A stretch of 64,000 nucleotides of DNA from Campylobacter showae (GCF_900573985.1 NZ_UWOK01000001.1:186001-250000); one strand, 5' to 3'; shown: positions 49,839 to 60,013, counted from the stretch's first letter. The notes: a model not told the origin generated them from the letters alone. Translations and numbers: made by a program.

Positions 49839-50503
49839 TTGATTTTGAGCTCCAAAAGCGCATCTTTTACCTCTTTTGGCACGCGGTAGCTGTCGCGGAT
49901 CTTTGAGATCGTTTTGTTGTGGGTAAATTTACTCAGTCGCCCACTCTCTAGCAGCTGCTGCCCTGCGCCGTCAAATTTAATAAAAATCTCAGCTAAACAC
50001 CAAGCAGCCGCCATTTGCACGTAGTATCGCTCATCCTTTTCCTCGGCGCAAATTTCAAAAAACCGCTCCAGCGAAACCGCCCCAAAATTGCGCATAAAAT
50101 AAACGTAGAAAAAGCGCTTTTCGTATTCTAAATTTGAGCTGAGAGCCTGCTTTAGTAGCGCATCCACGTAGCGCGCATCGCTGAATTTAGGCTCAAAGCC
50201 GTCCGTCACAGCCCAGTTTGGCATCGTTTTGATAAACTCGCTAGCTAGCTTAAATTTAGCTTCGTCGTCTTTTATGAGCATTATCAAAAAGCCCTTTAGC
50301 ATAAACTCCTCGTGAAAAAACGGCTCATAAGCAGCGATCTGTTCTAAATTTAGCCGAGCAAAATTTTGCTTTGCCAGGCGTCTTAGCTCGGGAGTTTTTA
50401 CGCCTAAAATTTCGGGGCTTTTGATGAGTTTTTGCGAAAATGCCGCCAGCTTTTCGCTCTTAAGCCCCTCTAAAATCTCTAAAAATTCGCCTTTTACGTC
50501 CAC
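49835..50503 (-). CDS. AlkD-like DNA alkylation repair protein
   Basis: About 222 residues of all-helical HEAT-like repeats, with VKTPELRRLAKQNFARLN, MLKGFLIMLIKDDEAKFKLA, NWAVTDGFEPKF and YVQMAAAWCLAEIFIKF. The NWAVTD and QMAAAW segments match AlkD proteins, which excise bulky or cationic N-alkyl purines. I take GTG 50503 as start because AAAAGGAG lies 5 bp before it. The in-frame TTG seven codons earlier overlaps that ribosome site. The gene couples to the MATE gene, perhaps combining repair with export of toxic compounds. Confidence 0.85.
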   Translation of the reverse strand: MDVKGEFLEILEGLKSEKLAAFSQKLIKSPEILGVKTPELRRLAKQNFARLNLEQIAAYEPFFHEEFMLKGFLIMLIKDDEAKFKLASEFIKTMPNWAVTDGFEPKFSDARYVDALLKQALSSNLEYEKRFFYVYFMRNFGAVSLERFFEICAEEKDERYYVQMAAAWCLAEIFIKFDGAGQQLLESGRLSKFTHNKTISKIRDSYRVPKEVKDALLELKIK

Positions 50504-50628
50504 GCTAGCTCCTTTTCTTTTCAAATTTACTGCTCAAATTCGTCCTGCTTAAATTTGACGCCCCAAAAAGCCGAAGCGTCAAATTTGCCGCCCTGCGCGC
50601 CTAAAAGCAAATTTTAAAGGCTCAAATT

Positions 50629-51366
50629 TTACTTTTGAGCCTCTTGCGCGCGTTTTGCCGACTTTTTGCGAGCGTAGATGTTGATGAGCTCCACGCCCAA
50701 AGAAAACGCCATCGCAAAGTAAACGTAGCCCTTAGGCACGTGCATACCGAGCCCCTCGCCTACTAGCGTAAAACCAATCAGAATCAAGAAAGCAAGCGCT
50801 AGAATCTTGATCGTCGGGTTGTTGTCGACGAAATTTGATATGCCCTTAGACGCGAACATCATCACGCCCACCGCAAGTATCACGGCTAGAATCATGATCT
50901 CGATGTGATTTGCCATGCCCACCGCGGTGATGACGCTATCGAGCGAAAAGACGATGTCAAGTACGGCGATCTCTGCGATAACGACCCAAAAACTCGCATG
51001 TCCTTTGCTCGCCGAGTGCTCCTCATGCTCGCCGCTGACGCTTGAGTGGATCTCGAGCGTGGACTTGCCGATGAGGAAAAGTCCGCCTAAAATCAGCACC
51101 AAATCGCGGCCAGTGATCGTAAAGTCAAACACGCTAAATAGCGGCTTGGTAAGCTTCATAATCCAAAATAGCGAAAGCAAAAGCGCAATCCTCGTTAGCA
51201 TCGCGAGCGAAAGCCCTAAAATGCGGCCTTTGTCGCGCTGCTCAGGCGGGAGTTTGCCGACTAGGATCGCGATAAATATGATGTTGTCGATACCAAGCAC
51301 GATCTCAAGCCCCGTTAGCGTCACGAGCGACAGCCACGCCTCGGGCGAAAAAATCCAATCAAACAT
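50629..51366 (-). CDS. TerC family integral membrane protein
   Basis: A 245-residue protein with about seven membrane helices. The conserved acidic motifs are GLEIVLGIDNIIFIAILVGK and IAVLDIVFSLDSVITAVGMA, with the short acidic/His loop SGEHEEHSASKGH between the halves. TerC/Alx-type proteins export manganese, often for the proper loading of secreted proteins. The original tellurite link is not general. AAAAAAGGAAAAAA precedes ATG 51366. It is a single gene. Confidence 0.9.
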   Translation of the reverse strand: MFDWIFSPEAWLSLVTLTGLEIVLGIDNIIFIAILVGKLPPEQRDKGRILGLSLAMLTRIALLLSLFWIMKLTKPLFSVFDFTITGRDLVLILGGLFLIGKSTLEIHSSVSGEHEEHSASKGHASFWVVIAEIAVLDIVFSLDSVITAVGMANHIEIMILAVILAVGVMMFASKGISNFVDNNPTIKILALAFLILIGFTLVGEGLGMHVPKGYVYFAMAFSLGVELINIYARKKSAKRAQEAQK

Positions 51367-51692
51367 TTTTTTCCTTTTTTATAATTTAGGGCGCGATTAT
51401 AGCCAAAACGGGTTTAAATTTGATTGAGCGAGCGGGAGTGGGCATTTGGGAATCAAATTTGACGATTTTAGCGCACGAATATTTGCGTTTTGAGGCGATT
51501 AAATTTGACGGATTTTGGTTTATTTGGCAGCGGTTAAATTTGCCGCGATTAAATTTGATTTTGCAAAATACGCCGCAAACGGCTCTGCGGATAAATTTTT
51601 AGAAAAACCAAATTTAAAAAATTATCTTAAATAAAGGGCGTTTAAGCGATAAGCGGATAAAATTAAAATCTTTTGTGAAATTTAAAATGAAG
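51367..51692. other. Intergenic region rich in AAATTT words
   Basis: 326 bp with seven or more AAATTT and TTAAATTTG words and no plausible gene. A 60-codon open stretch at 51420 has no start site and a composition dictated by these words. Confidence 0.5.
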
Positions 51693-51767
51693 TGGTGACC
51701 CCTACGAGACTCGAACTCGTGTTACCGCCGTGAAAGGGCGATGTCCTAACCGCTAGACGAAGGGGCC
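51693..51767 (-). tRNA. tRNA-Glu (TTC anticodon)
   Basis: 75 nt with acceptor GGCCCCT/AGGGGTC, anticodon loop containing TTC, T-loop TTCGAGT and encoded CCA. Confidence 0.93.
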
Positions 51768-51836
51768 ACAAATTAGCGGAAATGGGATTTTACATTAAAG
51801 ATAATAAAAAATAGCTTAAACCAAGGATAAGAAATC

Positions 51837-52316
51837 ATGAAAAAATTTTCAAACTTCGCTTTAGCTGCGCTCGCATGCCTTGCATTTAGCGGCTGTGCCG
51901 CGCTACAAAGCCAAAAATCATCAGACAAATTTACCGTCACCATCCTCACTCCGCCGTTAAAAATCAACGATGTGGGCTTCCTACACAAAAGCGCAAACCA
52001 GCTAAATTTGCAAATTTACAGCTCGGGCGTAAATACGGTAAATCTCAAAATAAACGACAAAATTTGTATGAACGGCGCGTGTTTTGAGAAAAAAGAATTT
52101 AACAAAAAGTTCTTTTTGGAGGAGAGATACGACGACTTTTTCGCGGAAATTTTGGAGCGCAAACCGCTATATGACGGCATAAATGTAATGACAAATTCGT
52201 GCGGTTTTATACAAGATATAAGTAAATATTCAATAAAATACGAAGTTTGCGGTAAAAATATCAGCTTTTTCGACGCTAAAAACCGCATAAAAATCATCAT
52301 AAAAGAGCTTCAATGA
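51837..52316 (+). CDS. Lipoprotein of unknown function
   Basis: A 159-residue protein with a lipoprotein signal [20 protein letters not shown] (lipobox FSGC, Cys20). The mature part is a small mixed alpha/beta domain with four cysteines ([31 protein letters not shown]). It resembles the short HP0838-type lipoproteins of Helicobacter, from memory of the pattern. Its stop overlaps the nfo start (ATGA), so it is co-translated with a DNA repair enzyme, which may only reflect shared transcription. Confidence 0.82.
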   Translation: MKKFSNFALAALACLAFSGCAALQSQKSSDKFTVTILTPPLKINDVGFLHKSANQLNLQIYSSGVNTVNLKINDKICMNGACFEKKEFNKKFFLEERYDDFFAEILERKPLYDGINVMTNSCGFIQDISKYSIKYEVCGKNISFFDAKNRIKIIIKELQ

Positions 52317-53152
52317 AATTTATCGGCGCGCACGTCAGCATCGCGGGCGGCGTAGAAAACGCTCCGCTAAATGCGGCAAATATCGGCGCGAACGCCTTTG
52401 CGATGTTCGTCAAAAATCAGCGTCAATGGGAAGCCAAGCCGCTAACCCCAGAAAATATCTCCAAATTTAAACAAAATTTAAAAGCCGCCCATATCGAGCC
52501 CAGGCACGTTTTGCCGCACAATGGCTACCTTATAAATTTAGGCCATCCGAGCGCCGAGCAGCGTCAAAAGTCCATTAACGCCTTTTTGGATGAAATTTAC
52601 CGCGTAGAAGCGCTAGGTCTAGTGATGATAAATTTTCATCCGGGCTCGTATCTAAACGAAATTTCGCCCGAAATTTGCCTCGAAAATATCGCAAATTCCG
52701 TAAATTTCCTACTCGAAAACAGCCAAAACGTAAAGCTAGTCATCGAAAACACCGCAGGTCAAGGCTCAAATTTGGGCTTTAAATTTGAACACCTAGCCTA
52801 CATCATCAAACGCTGCATCGATAAAAGCAGGATCGGCGTGTGTCTGGATACCTGCCATACGTTTGCCGCAGGATACGACATCAGAGACGACTACCGGCGC
52901 GTGATGAGCGAATTTGACGAGATAGTCGGGCGCGATATGCTGTGCGGCATGCATATAAACGATACGAAATTTGACCTAGCCAGCAAAAAGGACCGCCACG
53001 AGAGCCTGGGCAAGGGCTTTTTGGGCTTAAAAACATTTGAAAACATCATAAACGACCCCCGCACGGACGATATCCCGCTAGTTTTAGAGACTATCGACGA
53101 GAGTATCTGGGCGGATGAGATAAAAATTTTAAGAAACTTTAAAGGAGCATAA
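52313..53152 (+). CDS. nfo: Endonuclease IV
   Basis: A zinc-dependent AP endonuclease of base excision repair. The 279-residue TIM barrel shows the signatures [69 protein letters not shown] and GKGFLG, which contain the metal-binding His, Glu and Asp residues. The gene overlaps the lipoprotein gene and abuts the FadL-type gene (TAA directly followed by ATG). Confidence 0.95.
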   Translation: MKFIGAHVSIAGGVENAPLNAANIGANAFAMFVKNQRQWEAKPLTPENISKFKQNLKAAHIEPRHVLPHNGYLINLGHPSAEQRQKSINAFLDEIYRVEALGLVMINFHPGSYLNEISPEICLENIANSVNFLLENSQNVKLVIENTAGQGSNLGFKFEHLAYIIKRCIDKSRIGVCLDTCHTFAAGYDIRDDYRRVMSEFDEIVGRDMLCGMHINDTKFDLASKKDRHESLGKGFLGLKTFENIINDPRTDDIPLVLETIDESIWADEIKILRNFKGA

Positions 53153-54400
53153 ATGAGAAAATATATCGGCGTTTGCCTAGCGGCTTGTTGCTGCCTAAAT
53201 GCGGCGGGCTTTAAAATCCCCGAGCAAAGCGGCGATAGCATCGCGCTTTTAAACTCAAACGTCGCGACGAGCTTCGGACCCGACGCAGCCTATAACAACC
53301 CGGCAAATATGATATTTTTAGACGGCGGACACTACCTAGAGAGCTCGCTAACCTATCTGCGCATGTCAAAGACGAAGTATAGACACTTTAACGGCGACAA
53401 ACTAACGTCTAGAAGAGCGACCGCGCTCGTACCTACGTTTCACTTCGTGACGCCGCATTTTGGCGACTGGCGCTTTGGCCTCTCGGTCGTCGTGCCTGCG
53501 GGAATGTCGATGAGATGGGACGAAAATTTGCCTAAAGCCACCTCTAAAAAATTCGACCTAAAAGTGATCGAGGTAAATCCTAGCGTCGCCTACGCGCTAA
53601 CCGACAACTTTGCGTTAGGCTTTGGCCTTCGCGCCGTTTACGCTAGAGGAGAGGCCGTGCAGGAGGTGCCTGGCGCCCTGCCCGCCTCGCAAGACATCAA
53701 AGGCGACCGCGTAAATTTCGGCTATAACGCGGCGATCACCTATAAACCGACTTCAAATTTGAGCCTAGCGGCCACCTACCGCTCGAAAGTAAATATGAAT
53801 CTAAAAGGCGACACCGACATCAGCGCGCCGGCGCACCCGAGAGGGGTATTTCCGAGCGGCTCTTATAGCGGTAGCGCAAAGCTATCCGTACCGCTACCTG
53901 CGAGCTTAAATTTAGCCCTATCTTACAAAATCGCAAACACCACGCTGCTATTTGACTTTGAAAGAACCTATTGGTCGGCGTGGAAAGAGCTTGACTTCAA
54001 CTACCCGGGCGCCTCGGCCGCTCACTACCGCAACCCGTTTTTTGCGGCATTTGACGCGTCTAAAAAGCGCGACTGGAAGGACAGCAACGCCTACCGCATC
54101 GGCATAGCGCACGACGCGACGGATAAGCTCCGCCTGATGGGTGCGGTTACGTTTGACGAGGCCGCCTCTAGAGCCGATACTACGGGCTTTGACCTGCCAG
54201 ACACCAAGGCCGTCATCTATGCAGCGGGCTTTAACTACAAATTTACGGACGCTTTGGAGCTGGGAGCTAGCTACTTCTACCAAGACAGAAAGGCGCGCGA
54301 CGTGCACTACTACTCAAACGCGTCGGGACTTTATCCAAACGGCAAATTTGAGCGCGGCAACGCTCAAGCTATAAATTTGAACGTGAAATATAAATTTTAA
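53153..54400 (+). CDS. FadL/OmpP1/TodX-type outer membrane transporter
   Basis: A 415-residue outer-membrane beta-barrel for hydrophobic substrates. It has a signal peptide (IGVCLAACCCLNAAG), the N-terminal hatch sequence GFKIPEQSGDSIALLNSNVA with the typical NPA segment (AYNNPANMIFLDGG), paired strands through the protein and the terminal NLNVKYKF ending in Phe. It starts right at the nfo stop and is followed after 9 bp by an acyl-CoA ligase gene. Uptake followed by CoA activation of fatty acids is the likely role. Confidence 0.9.
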   Translation: MRKYIGVCLAACCCLNAAGFKIPEQSGDSIALLNSNVATSFGPDAAYNNPANMIFLDGGHYLESSLTYLRMSKTKYRHFNGDKLTSRRATALVPTFHFVTPHFGDWRFGLSVVVPAGMSMRWDENLPKATSKKFDLKVIEVNPSVAYALTDNFALGFGLRAVYARGEAVQEVPGALPASQDIKGDRVNFGYNAAITYKPTSNLSLAATYRSKVNMNLKGDTDISAPAHPRGVFPSGSYSGSAKLSVPLPASLNLALSYKIANTTLLFDFERTYWSAWKELDFNYPGASAAHYRNPFFAAFDASKKRDWKDSNAYRIGIAHDATDKLRLMGAVTFDEAASRADTTGFDLPDTKAVIYAAGFNYKFTDALELGASYFYQDRKARDVHYYSNASGLYPNGKFERGNAQAINLNVKYKF

Positions 54401-54409
54401 GGCGCGGCC

Positions 54410-55954
54410 ATGAATTACCCTTACGAAAATTTCGAGGATATGCTAAACGCCGCGGTCGATAAAAACGGCGGCGGCATCGCGATCTATACAGAAACTGGCA
54501 AGATTAGCTACAATCAGCTACGCACAAACGCCTTTACGCTGGCTGCGTTTTTGCAAGGTATGGGCGTGAAAAAAGGCGACCGAGTCGCGATGATCGTAAA
54601 CAACTCGCCGGAGTTTATCGCCAGCTACTTTGCCACCACGCTACTTGGCGCCGTGGCGGTGCCGATAAATACCTTTTTAAAATACGAAGAATTCGAATAC
54701 ATCATAAACGACTGCGGGGCGAAATTTCTCTTTGCTTCGGTCGAACTCGCAAAAGAGATAAAAGGGCTAGATAGCAAAACGGCGATCAAAAAGATCGTCT
54801 GGATCGGAGATAGAGCCAAATTTGACGAAAACAACATCAGCTACGCGCACGCTCTAAACTGTAAAATCGAGCTAAATTTGACCGACCGACCGAGTATCGA
54901 CGACCTAGCCCACATCATCTACACCTCAGGCACCACGGGCAAGCCAAAGGGCGCGATGATCAGCTACCGCAACCTCATCTCAAACGTCCAGGGCGCGCAA
55001 GAGGTCTTTCACGTACGCACGAAGGATAGATTTGCCGTGTTTTTGCCGATGTTTCACAGCTTTACCCTCACGGCGATGGTGCTGCTACCGATATTTTCGG
55101 CGTGTTCGCTTATTTTAGTAAAGTCCATTTTCCCGTTTTCAAACGTCCTAAAACAAGTCCTGCTCAAGCGCGCGACCGTATTTTTAGGCGTACCGGCGAT
55201 CTATACGGCTATCGGAAAAGCTAGAATCCCGTGGTATTTTCGCTGGTTTAACTGCATTAGGATTTTCATCAGCGGCGGAGCGCCTTTGGCCGAGCAGACT
55301 ATTACCGATTTTCGCGTCAAATTTCCGCGCGCAGTGCTGATAGAGGGCTACGGCCTTAGCGAATGCTCGCCTATCGTATCGGCAAATACGATGCAAAAAC
55401 AAAAAATCTCAAGCGTCGGCTTGCCGCTGCCGGGCTATGAAGTAAAATGCATAAACGACGAGATGATGGAGCTGCCCGCAGGCGAGGTCGGCGAGCTAAT
55501 CGTAAAAGGTGACTGCGTGATGCAGGGCTACCTAAATATGCCAGACGCCACCGACGAGACAATCGTAAACGGCTGGCTGCGCACGGGCGACCTTGTTAAG
55601 ATCGACGAGGAGGGCTATATCTTTATCGTCGACCGCAAAAAAGACCTCATCATCTCAAAGGGTATCAACATCTACCCGCGCGAGATCGAGGAGGTGCTAT
55701 TTAAGCTGCCAGAAGTCGAAGCCGCCGCGGTTATCGGCGTCAGAGACGAACACGCGGACGAGGAGGTTACGGCGTTTATCCAGTTTAAAGAAAATATGAG
55801 CTTGGACGAAAAAGATATCCGCGCGCACCTCAAAAAGCACTTGGCGAATTTTAAAATTCCAAAGACGATTTATTTTAAAGACGAGCTGCCTAAAAACGCG
55901 ACGGGCAAGGTGTTAAAGCGCGTTTTAAAAGAGCAGATAAAGGATGAAATTTAG
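54410..55954 (+). CDS. Acyl-CoA synthetase (long-chain fatty acid-CoA ligase type)
   Basis: A 514-residue adenylate-forming enzyme. Landmarks are the AMP-binding loop IIYTSGTTGKPKGAM, EGYGLSECSPIVSAN, GWLRTGDLVKID, VDRKKDLIISKGINIYPREI and the catalytic Lys in KNATGKVLKRVL. It has no membrane segment and should be cytoplasmic. It follows the FadL-type gene, so fatty acid activation on entry is expected. No beta-oxidation genes are in the window, and incorporation into phospholipid may be the purpose. Confidence 0.92.
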   Translation: MNYPYENFEDMLNAAVDKNGGGIAIYTETGKISYNQLRTNAFTLAAFLQGMGVKKGDRVAMIVNNSPEFIASYFATTLLGAVAVPINTFLKYEEFEYIINDCGAKFLFASVELAKEIKGLDSKTAIKKIVWIGDRAKFDENNISYAHALNCKIELNLTDRPSIDDLAHIIYTSGTTGKPKGAMISYRNLISNVQGAQEVFHVRTKDRFAVFLPMFHSFTLTAMVLLPIFSACSLILVKSIFPFSNVLKQVLLKRATVFLGVPAIYTAIGKARIPWYFRWFNCIRIFISGGAPLAEQTITDFRVKFPRAVLIEGYGLSECSPIVSANTMQKQKISSVGLPLPGYEVKCINDEMMELPAGEVGELIVKGDCVMQGYLNMPDATDETIVNGWLRTGDLVKIDEEGYIFIVDRKKDLIISKGINIYPREIEEVLFKLPEVEAAAVIGVRDEHADEEVTAFIQFKENMSLDEKDIRAHLKKHLANFKIPKTIYFKDELPKNATGKVLKRVLKEQIKDEI

Positions 55955-57681
55955 TGCGGTTTTTGATAGAGTTTATCGGCGGCGAGCAAAATTCTAAAAT
56001 TTCCTCGCTCATAAAATGCAGCCAAAACGAGGCGAAAATTTTACGCCATCTAAGCAAAGGCTACGTCGAAGGCACTCCGCAAAGTAGCGTCTACGACGTA
56101 CTTTGCGCGGTTTTTGGCAGCGAGGAGTATAAATTTCTAGCAGGACTTGCAGACGTAAAAAATCTACTGGAAAGCGGCTGGATCGTGCAAGGCTTTTCTA
56201 TATTTAAAAACCAGGGCGCAGACGGCGCAGGCTCAAATTTACTAGGCCTACTTCACAGTGAGATCTCGCTATCGCCGCTTTTTCTTAAAATTTTAGAAGA
56301 GGGCGAGTTTGGGCTCATGCTGCCAGCAGTCGCGCCCTACGCCGATCACCTCGACTACCTAAAAGATCAGTTTTTGCGCGTGGAGCTTTACGGCAAGCTC
56401 TCGTTTTTTAGCAAAAACGTATCAAGCGACGCCAAAAGCCGCCTCGAAAAAGACGTAAAAGAGCTAGAAACCATCATCGAAAAACGGTTAAATTTAAGCA
56501 AAATTTCGATTTCCGTCGAGCAAATTTTCAAAGATAACGCGCTAAACGATAAAGAGCAGCTGATTTTCCTCGCGCTTTTAAAGGAAGAGTATGTCGGCGA
56601 AACGGACGCCAACCGCGATCTAAACGCGCTTGTGGGGATTTTAAGCGCGGACGAATTTGAACGAATAAAAAACCGCGCCCTACTGGATGAAGGCTCAAAA
56701 CTAATCGAAAACGGCCTCATCGACTACGACGAGTCGCTAAACGCTTACGGCGGCTTTAGCAGGACGTTTTACATAACCGACGAAATTTTACAAAGCGTAA
56801 TGCACCCCAAAACCGAGAGCAAAAGTAAAAAACTAGCGCTAGAAACTCTCGTAAAAGAGCAGGAAATCTTTGAGCTCATCGAGCCATCGACCGACATAAA
56901 CGACGTCGTGCTGGACGTCAAGGTAAAGGAGCTCCTGGACGCGATCCTAAAGCAAGTAGATCGCCGCGTGCTGGCGCGTCTATCTAGCTGGGGGATCAAG
57001 TCGCGCAAAAACGTAGACGCCAAAATCATCTTTTACGGACCGCCGGGTACGGGCAAAACCATGAGCGCGCTAAGCCTCGCAAAGAGCCTAAAAAAGCAGG
57101 TTCTTAGCTTTGATTGTTCTAAAATTTTGAGCAAATACGTCGGCGAAAGCGAGCAAAACGTGCGTAAAATTTTCGACACCTACAAAGAAATCTGCGCCAA
57201 AAGCAAGAGCGAGCCAGTGCTACTGCTAAACGAGGCCGATCAGTTTCTAAGCACGCGCGTCGAGGGCGGAAGCGGCGCGGATAAAATGCACAATCAAATG
57301 CAAAATATATTTTTGGAGCAAATCGAGCGATTTGAGGGCGTACTCATCGCCACGACGAACTTCTTGCAAAGCCTAGATATCGCGTTTTCTCGCAGATTTG
57401 ATTATAAGATCGAGTTTAAAAAGCCCGACCTCGCCGCTCGTCTTGCGATCTGGCGCAAAGTGCTGCCCGAAAATGCGAGCTTTGAGGAGAATTTTGACGT
57501 CAAACAGCTGGCTAAATTTGAGCTAAGCGGCGCGCAAATCATGCTGGCGCTTAAAAATACCGCACTAAAAGTCGCCGTGCGCGAGGATGGGATATTTACG
57601 ATGAGCGATTTTGAAAGCGAGATCAAACGCGAGATGAGCTCAAATTTCGGCGAGGATAAAAAGGTCGGGTTTGACGGATAA
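55954..57681 (+). CDS. AAA-family ATPase
   Basis: A 575-residue protein with an unknown helical N-terminal half (about 330 residues) and one C-terminal AAA module. The module has Walker A YGPPGTGKTMSALSLA (about 359), the pore-like KYVGESEQNVRKIF, Walker B LLLNEADQF (about 424), sensor 1 ATTNF and the arginine-finger segment FSRRFDYKIEF. Walker B has Asn instead of the usual Asp before the catalytic Glu, as in a subfamily with NEAD. GTG 55954 shares one base with the preceding stop (TAGTG). Possibly a protein remodeller; its link to fatty acid genes is positional. Confidence 0.85.
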   Translation: MRFLIEFIGGEQNSKISSLIKCSQNEAKILRHLSKGYVEGTPQSSVYDVLCAVFGSEEYKFLAGLADVKNLLESGWIVQGFSIFKNQGADGAGSNLLGLLHSEISLSPLFLKILEEGEFGLMLPAVAPYADHLDYLKDQFLRVELYGKLSFFSKNVSSDAKSRLEKDVKELETIIEKRLNLSKISISVEQIFKDNALNDKEQLIFLALLKEEYVGETDANRDLNALVGILSADEFERIKNRALLDEGSKLIENGLIDYDESLNAYGGFSRTFYITDEILQSVMHPKTESKSKKLALETLVKEQEIFELIEPSTDINDVVLDVKVKELLDAILKQVDRRVLARLSSWGIKSRKNVDAKIIFYGPPGTGKTMSALSLAKSLKKQVLSFDCSKILSKYVGESEQNVRKIFDTYKEICAKSKSEPVLLLNEADQFLSTRVEGGSGADKMHNQMQNIFLEQIERFEGVLIATTNFLQSLDIAFSRRFDYKIEFKKPDLAARLAIWRKVLPENASFEENFDVKQLAKFELSGAQIMLALKNTALKVAVREDGIFTMSDFESEIKREMSSNFGEDKKVGFDG

Positions 57682-58013
57682 ATTCGGCTAAATTTGGAGT
57701 GCAGCGGATTAAATTTAGTCAAATTTTGTCTAACATTTTTGTCAAATTTGACTGGACTTTATAGCGCTTGCACTAAATTTGGGCTACCTACTCTGCTTTG
57801 CCGCGCGTTCTTGCGAATTTGAGCGTTAAATTTGTAGCTCGACGGGTGCAAAATTGGCAAGCGATTCAAATTTTGCGATTCTTGCAACTCAATTTCAGGG
57901 AATTTAATCAAACACGGGCAAAATTTACCACGCAAAGCCAAGCCATTTTTAGGTGTCGCAGCCGTTTGCGCGGCGTAGCGTGCAGTTGTCTACTTCAGTA
58001 TTTCGACTAGATT

Positions 58014-58154
58014 TTGGTCGGCGCTTTCGTCCTTTACGCCGTTTTACTCGTCATTTTTATTTTTAAATTTATCAAACTGCTATTAGGTTTTAAAAACAAC
58101 GACAAAAAGCCCGTTTGGGAGCAAATTTTAACTTGGCTGTCAAATATCGCTTAG
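58014..58154 (+). CDS. Possible 46-residue membrane protein
   Basis: From TTG 58014 a frame encodes VGAFVLYAVLLVIFIFKFIK, then LLLGFKNNDKKPVWEQILTW and LSNIA. It has one strong helix and a polar tail, which is protein-like composition. There is no convincing ribosome site and an in-frame TAG stands just upstream, so it could be the end of a lost gene. The rest of the 496-bp gap 57682-58177 holds AAATTT words and nothing else that I can assign. Confidence 0.3.
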   Translation: MVGAFVLYAVLLVIFIFKFIKLLLGFKNNDKKPVWEQILTWLSNIA

Positions 58155-58177
58155 ACCCCCGCGCTCAAAGCAGGATT

Positions 58178-60013
58178 TTACCCACCAAACCCTTCGTCCG
58201 CTTTTAAAATTTCATCCCTTAGTTTCTCGTGCTCTGCCGATAGAGCTGCGATTTTAGCTAGTTTTTCGTCCTTTATCTGCGCAAATTCGCTCTTTAGAGC
58301 CGATAAAATTTTATTTAAAAACGACGCATTACCAAGCATCTCGTTTTCAAATTCGTATAAATTTAACGACAACAAAACGCGATCTTGTACCTCGTCAAAG
58401 CTCGGGATAAAGAGCGCAAAGCCGTTTTGCTCATGAGCACGCATCGAGCCCGCTATCTTTTCTTTTAGAAAATACACGGCGATCTTGACGGCATTTTCGT
58501 AATTTGCGGCGACTTTGAGGTTTAGCTTTTCAAAAAACAGCGCCGTCTTTTGCAGTCCTTTAAATTTCGCCGTCTCATAATCTCGCAAAAACGTCCTATA
58601 CACCTGCCCCGCATACGTCCTAACGTCGGCAAACAGGGTATCGGAGTGCGTTTCGTCCTCTTTTTGCGCGTTTTCAAATTCTGATTTATAAATCATAAAC
58701 TCGCGCTCCAGCCGAGCGTAAATTTCATCCAGCGCAGCGCCGATTTCTTCTTGCAACGCGCTTAGGCCGCGCTTATACGTCCTAAAAAATTTGGCAAATT
58801 TCACGTCGTTGTAGATGAGTTTTGAAAACACATCTTCGCTATCAAAATCCACCGCCTCATACGAGCTAGCTTCAAAATACTCGCCCTTTAGCAGCGTTTT
58901 TCGCGGCGAGTATTTATACTTTTTCACGCTTTTTAGGCTGGCTAGGATCTCGTCTGCGACGAGCTTTGCGACGTGCTTTAGCTCGTTAAAGGCTAGCTCG
59001 ATTTTCGGCTTAAAATTTTCTTGCACGGCTCTTAAATTTGACTCCAGCTCGGCGTCAAATTTAGCGATTATCTCGCCAGCTTTTTCGTAAATTTTAGCGA
59101 TTTGCTCGTGCTGAGCAGCGTTTACGGCAACCAGCCTAGCGCACTTTTCACGCACGAATTTTTCCTTTATCTCTTCTCCGCCAAAAAGCTCGCGGATAGC
59201 GCTTATCACCGCGCCAAAATTCGACTCTGCTAAAAGCGCCGCATCGCCTGCGGCTTGCGCCGTTACGGCCTGCTTTGCAGAAACCGCGATGATGCGCTCA
59301 AAAAATCGCCCGTAGGTCGTTTGCGCGTGAGTTTTGAGGTGCTCAAGCTCGCCCTTGCTTAGCTTATCTTTTTGATTTAGCAAGCAGATCGCCGTTTTGC
59401 CCCCATCTGCTAAAAACTCCTCGATCTGCGCGGCTTCGCTAGCTCGCGCGGCATTATCGGCCAGGCTTAGCCAGATGACGCCTGCGACGTCTTTTAGCAC
59501 CTCGTGCGTGACGGCGGTGTCGGTCTTTGAGAGCGAGTTTAGCCCAGGCGTATCGACGAAATTTACCAGCTTTAAAATTTCAGAGGGCGCGTAAACGCAA
59601 AGTCTACTCACATCATCGCCAAACACGCGCTGATCGACGAAGCGCCCTATCTCCTCGACGCCCAGATACAACTCTCTGCCGTTTTCGTAAAGCACGCTAA
59701 GTCCGGGCGCGGCGCCGTATCTGATAAAGGTCGGCTTTGAAGTCACGGGAGTTAGGCCTGATGGCAAGATTTCGCTACCCAAAAGAGCGTTTAAAAACGT
59801 CGATTTGCCGCTAGAAAACTGGCCGACGATGGCGACAGTAAGCGGGCTGGATAAAAACAGATCGAGTTTATTTAGCTCCTCTTTTAGCTCGGCGCTCGGG
59901 TGAAATTTAGGCTCGGTTAGTTCGTTTTGCAGCCGCCTAAATCGCCCGTGAAAATCGTCCGAAAATATCTTAAAATACCGCGTTTTATACGCGTTTATAA
60001 ACTCCTCAAACAC
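58178..60013 (-). CDS. Dynamin-like GTPase, second of tandem pair
   Basis: A 611-residue bacterial dynamin-like protein. The GTPase domain has P-loop VGQFSSGKSTFLNALLG (about residue 63), switch-1 Thr in SGLTPVTSKPTF, G3 VDTPGLNS and G4 LLNQKDKL. Long helical stalk regions follow, with a hydrophobic tip likely to touch membrane. C. jejuni Cj0411/Cj0412 form a comparable pair whose products assemble together and tether membranes. The start GTG 60013 overlaps the upstream partner by 8 bp, so equal production is likely. Confidence 0.9.
   Translation of the reverse strand: MFEEFINAYKTRYFKIFSDDFHGRFRRLQNELTEPKFHPSAELKEELNKLDLFLSSPLTVAIVGQFSSGKSTFLNALLGSEILPSGLTPVTSKPTFIRYGAAPGLSVLYENGRELYLGVEEIGRFVDQRVFGDDVSRLCVYAPSEILKLVNFVDTPGLNSLSKTDTAVTHEVLKDVAGVIWLSLADNAARASEAAQIEEFLADGGKTAICLLNQKDKLSKGELEHLKTHAQTTYGRFFERIIAVSAKQAVTAQAAGDAALLAESNFGAVISAIRELFGGEEIKEKFVREKCARLVAVNAAQHEQIAKIYEKAGEIIAKFDAELESNLRAVQENFKPKIELAFNELKHVAKLVADEILASLKSVKKYKYSPRKTLLKGEYFEASSYEAVDFDSEDVFSKLIYNDVKFAKFFRTYKRGLSALQEEIGAALDEIYARLEREFMIYKSEFENAQKEDETHSDTLFADVRTYAGQVYRTFLRDYETAKFKGLQKTALFFEKLNLKVAANYENAVKIAVYFLKEKIAGSMRAHEQNGFALFIPSFDEVQDRVLLSLNLYEFENEMLGNASFLNKILSALKSEFAQIKDEKLAKIAALSAEHEKLRDEILKADEGFGG

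Noticed and set aside
51420..51602. 60-codon ORF after terC
   Set aside because: Its composition follows repeated AAATTT words and it lacks a ribosome site.
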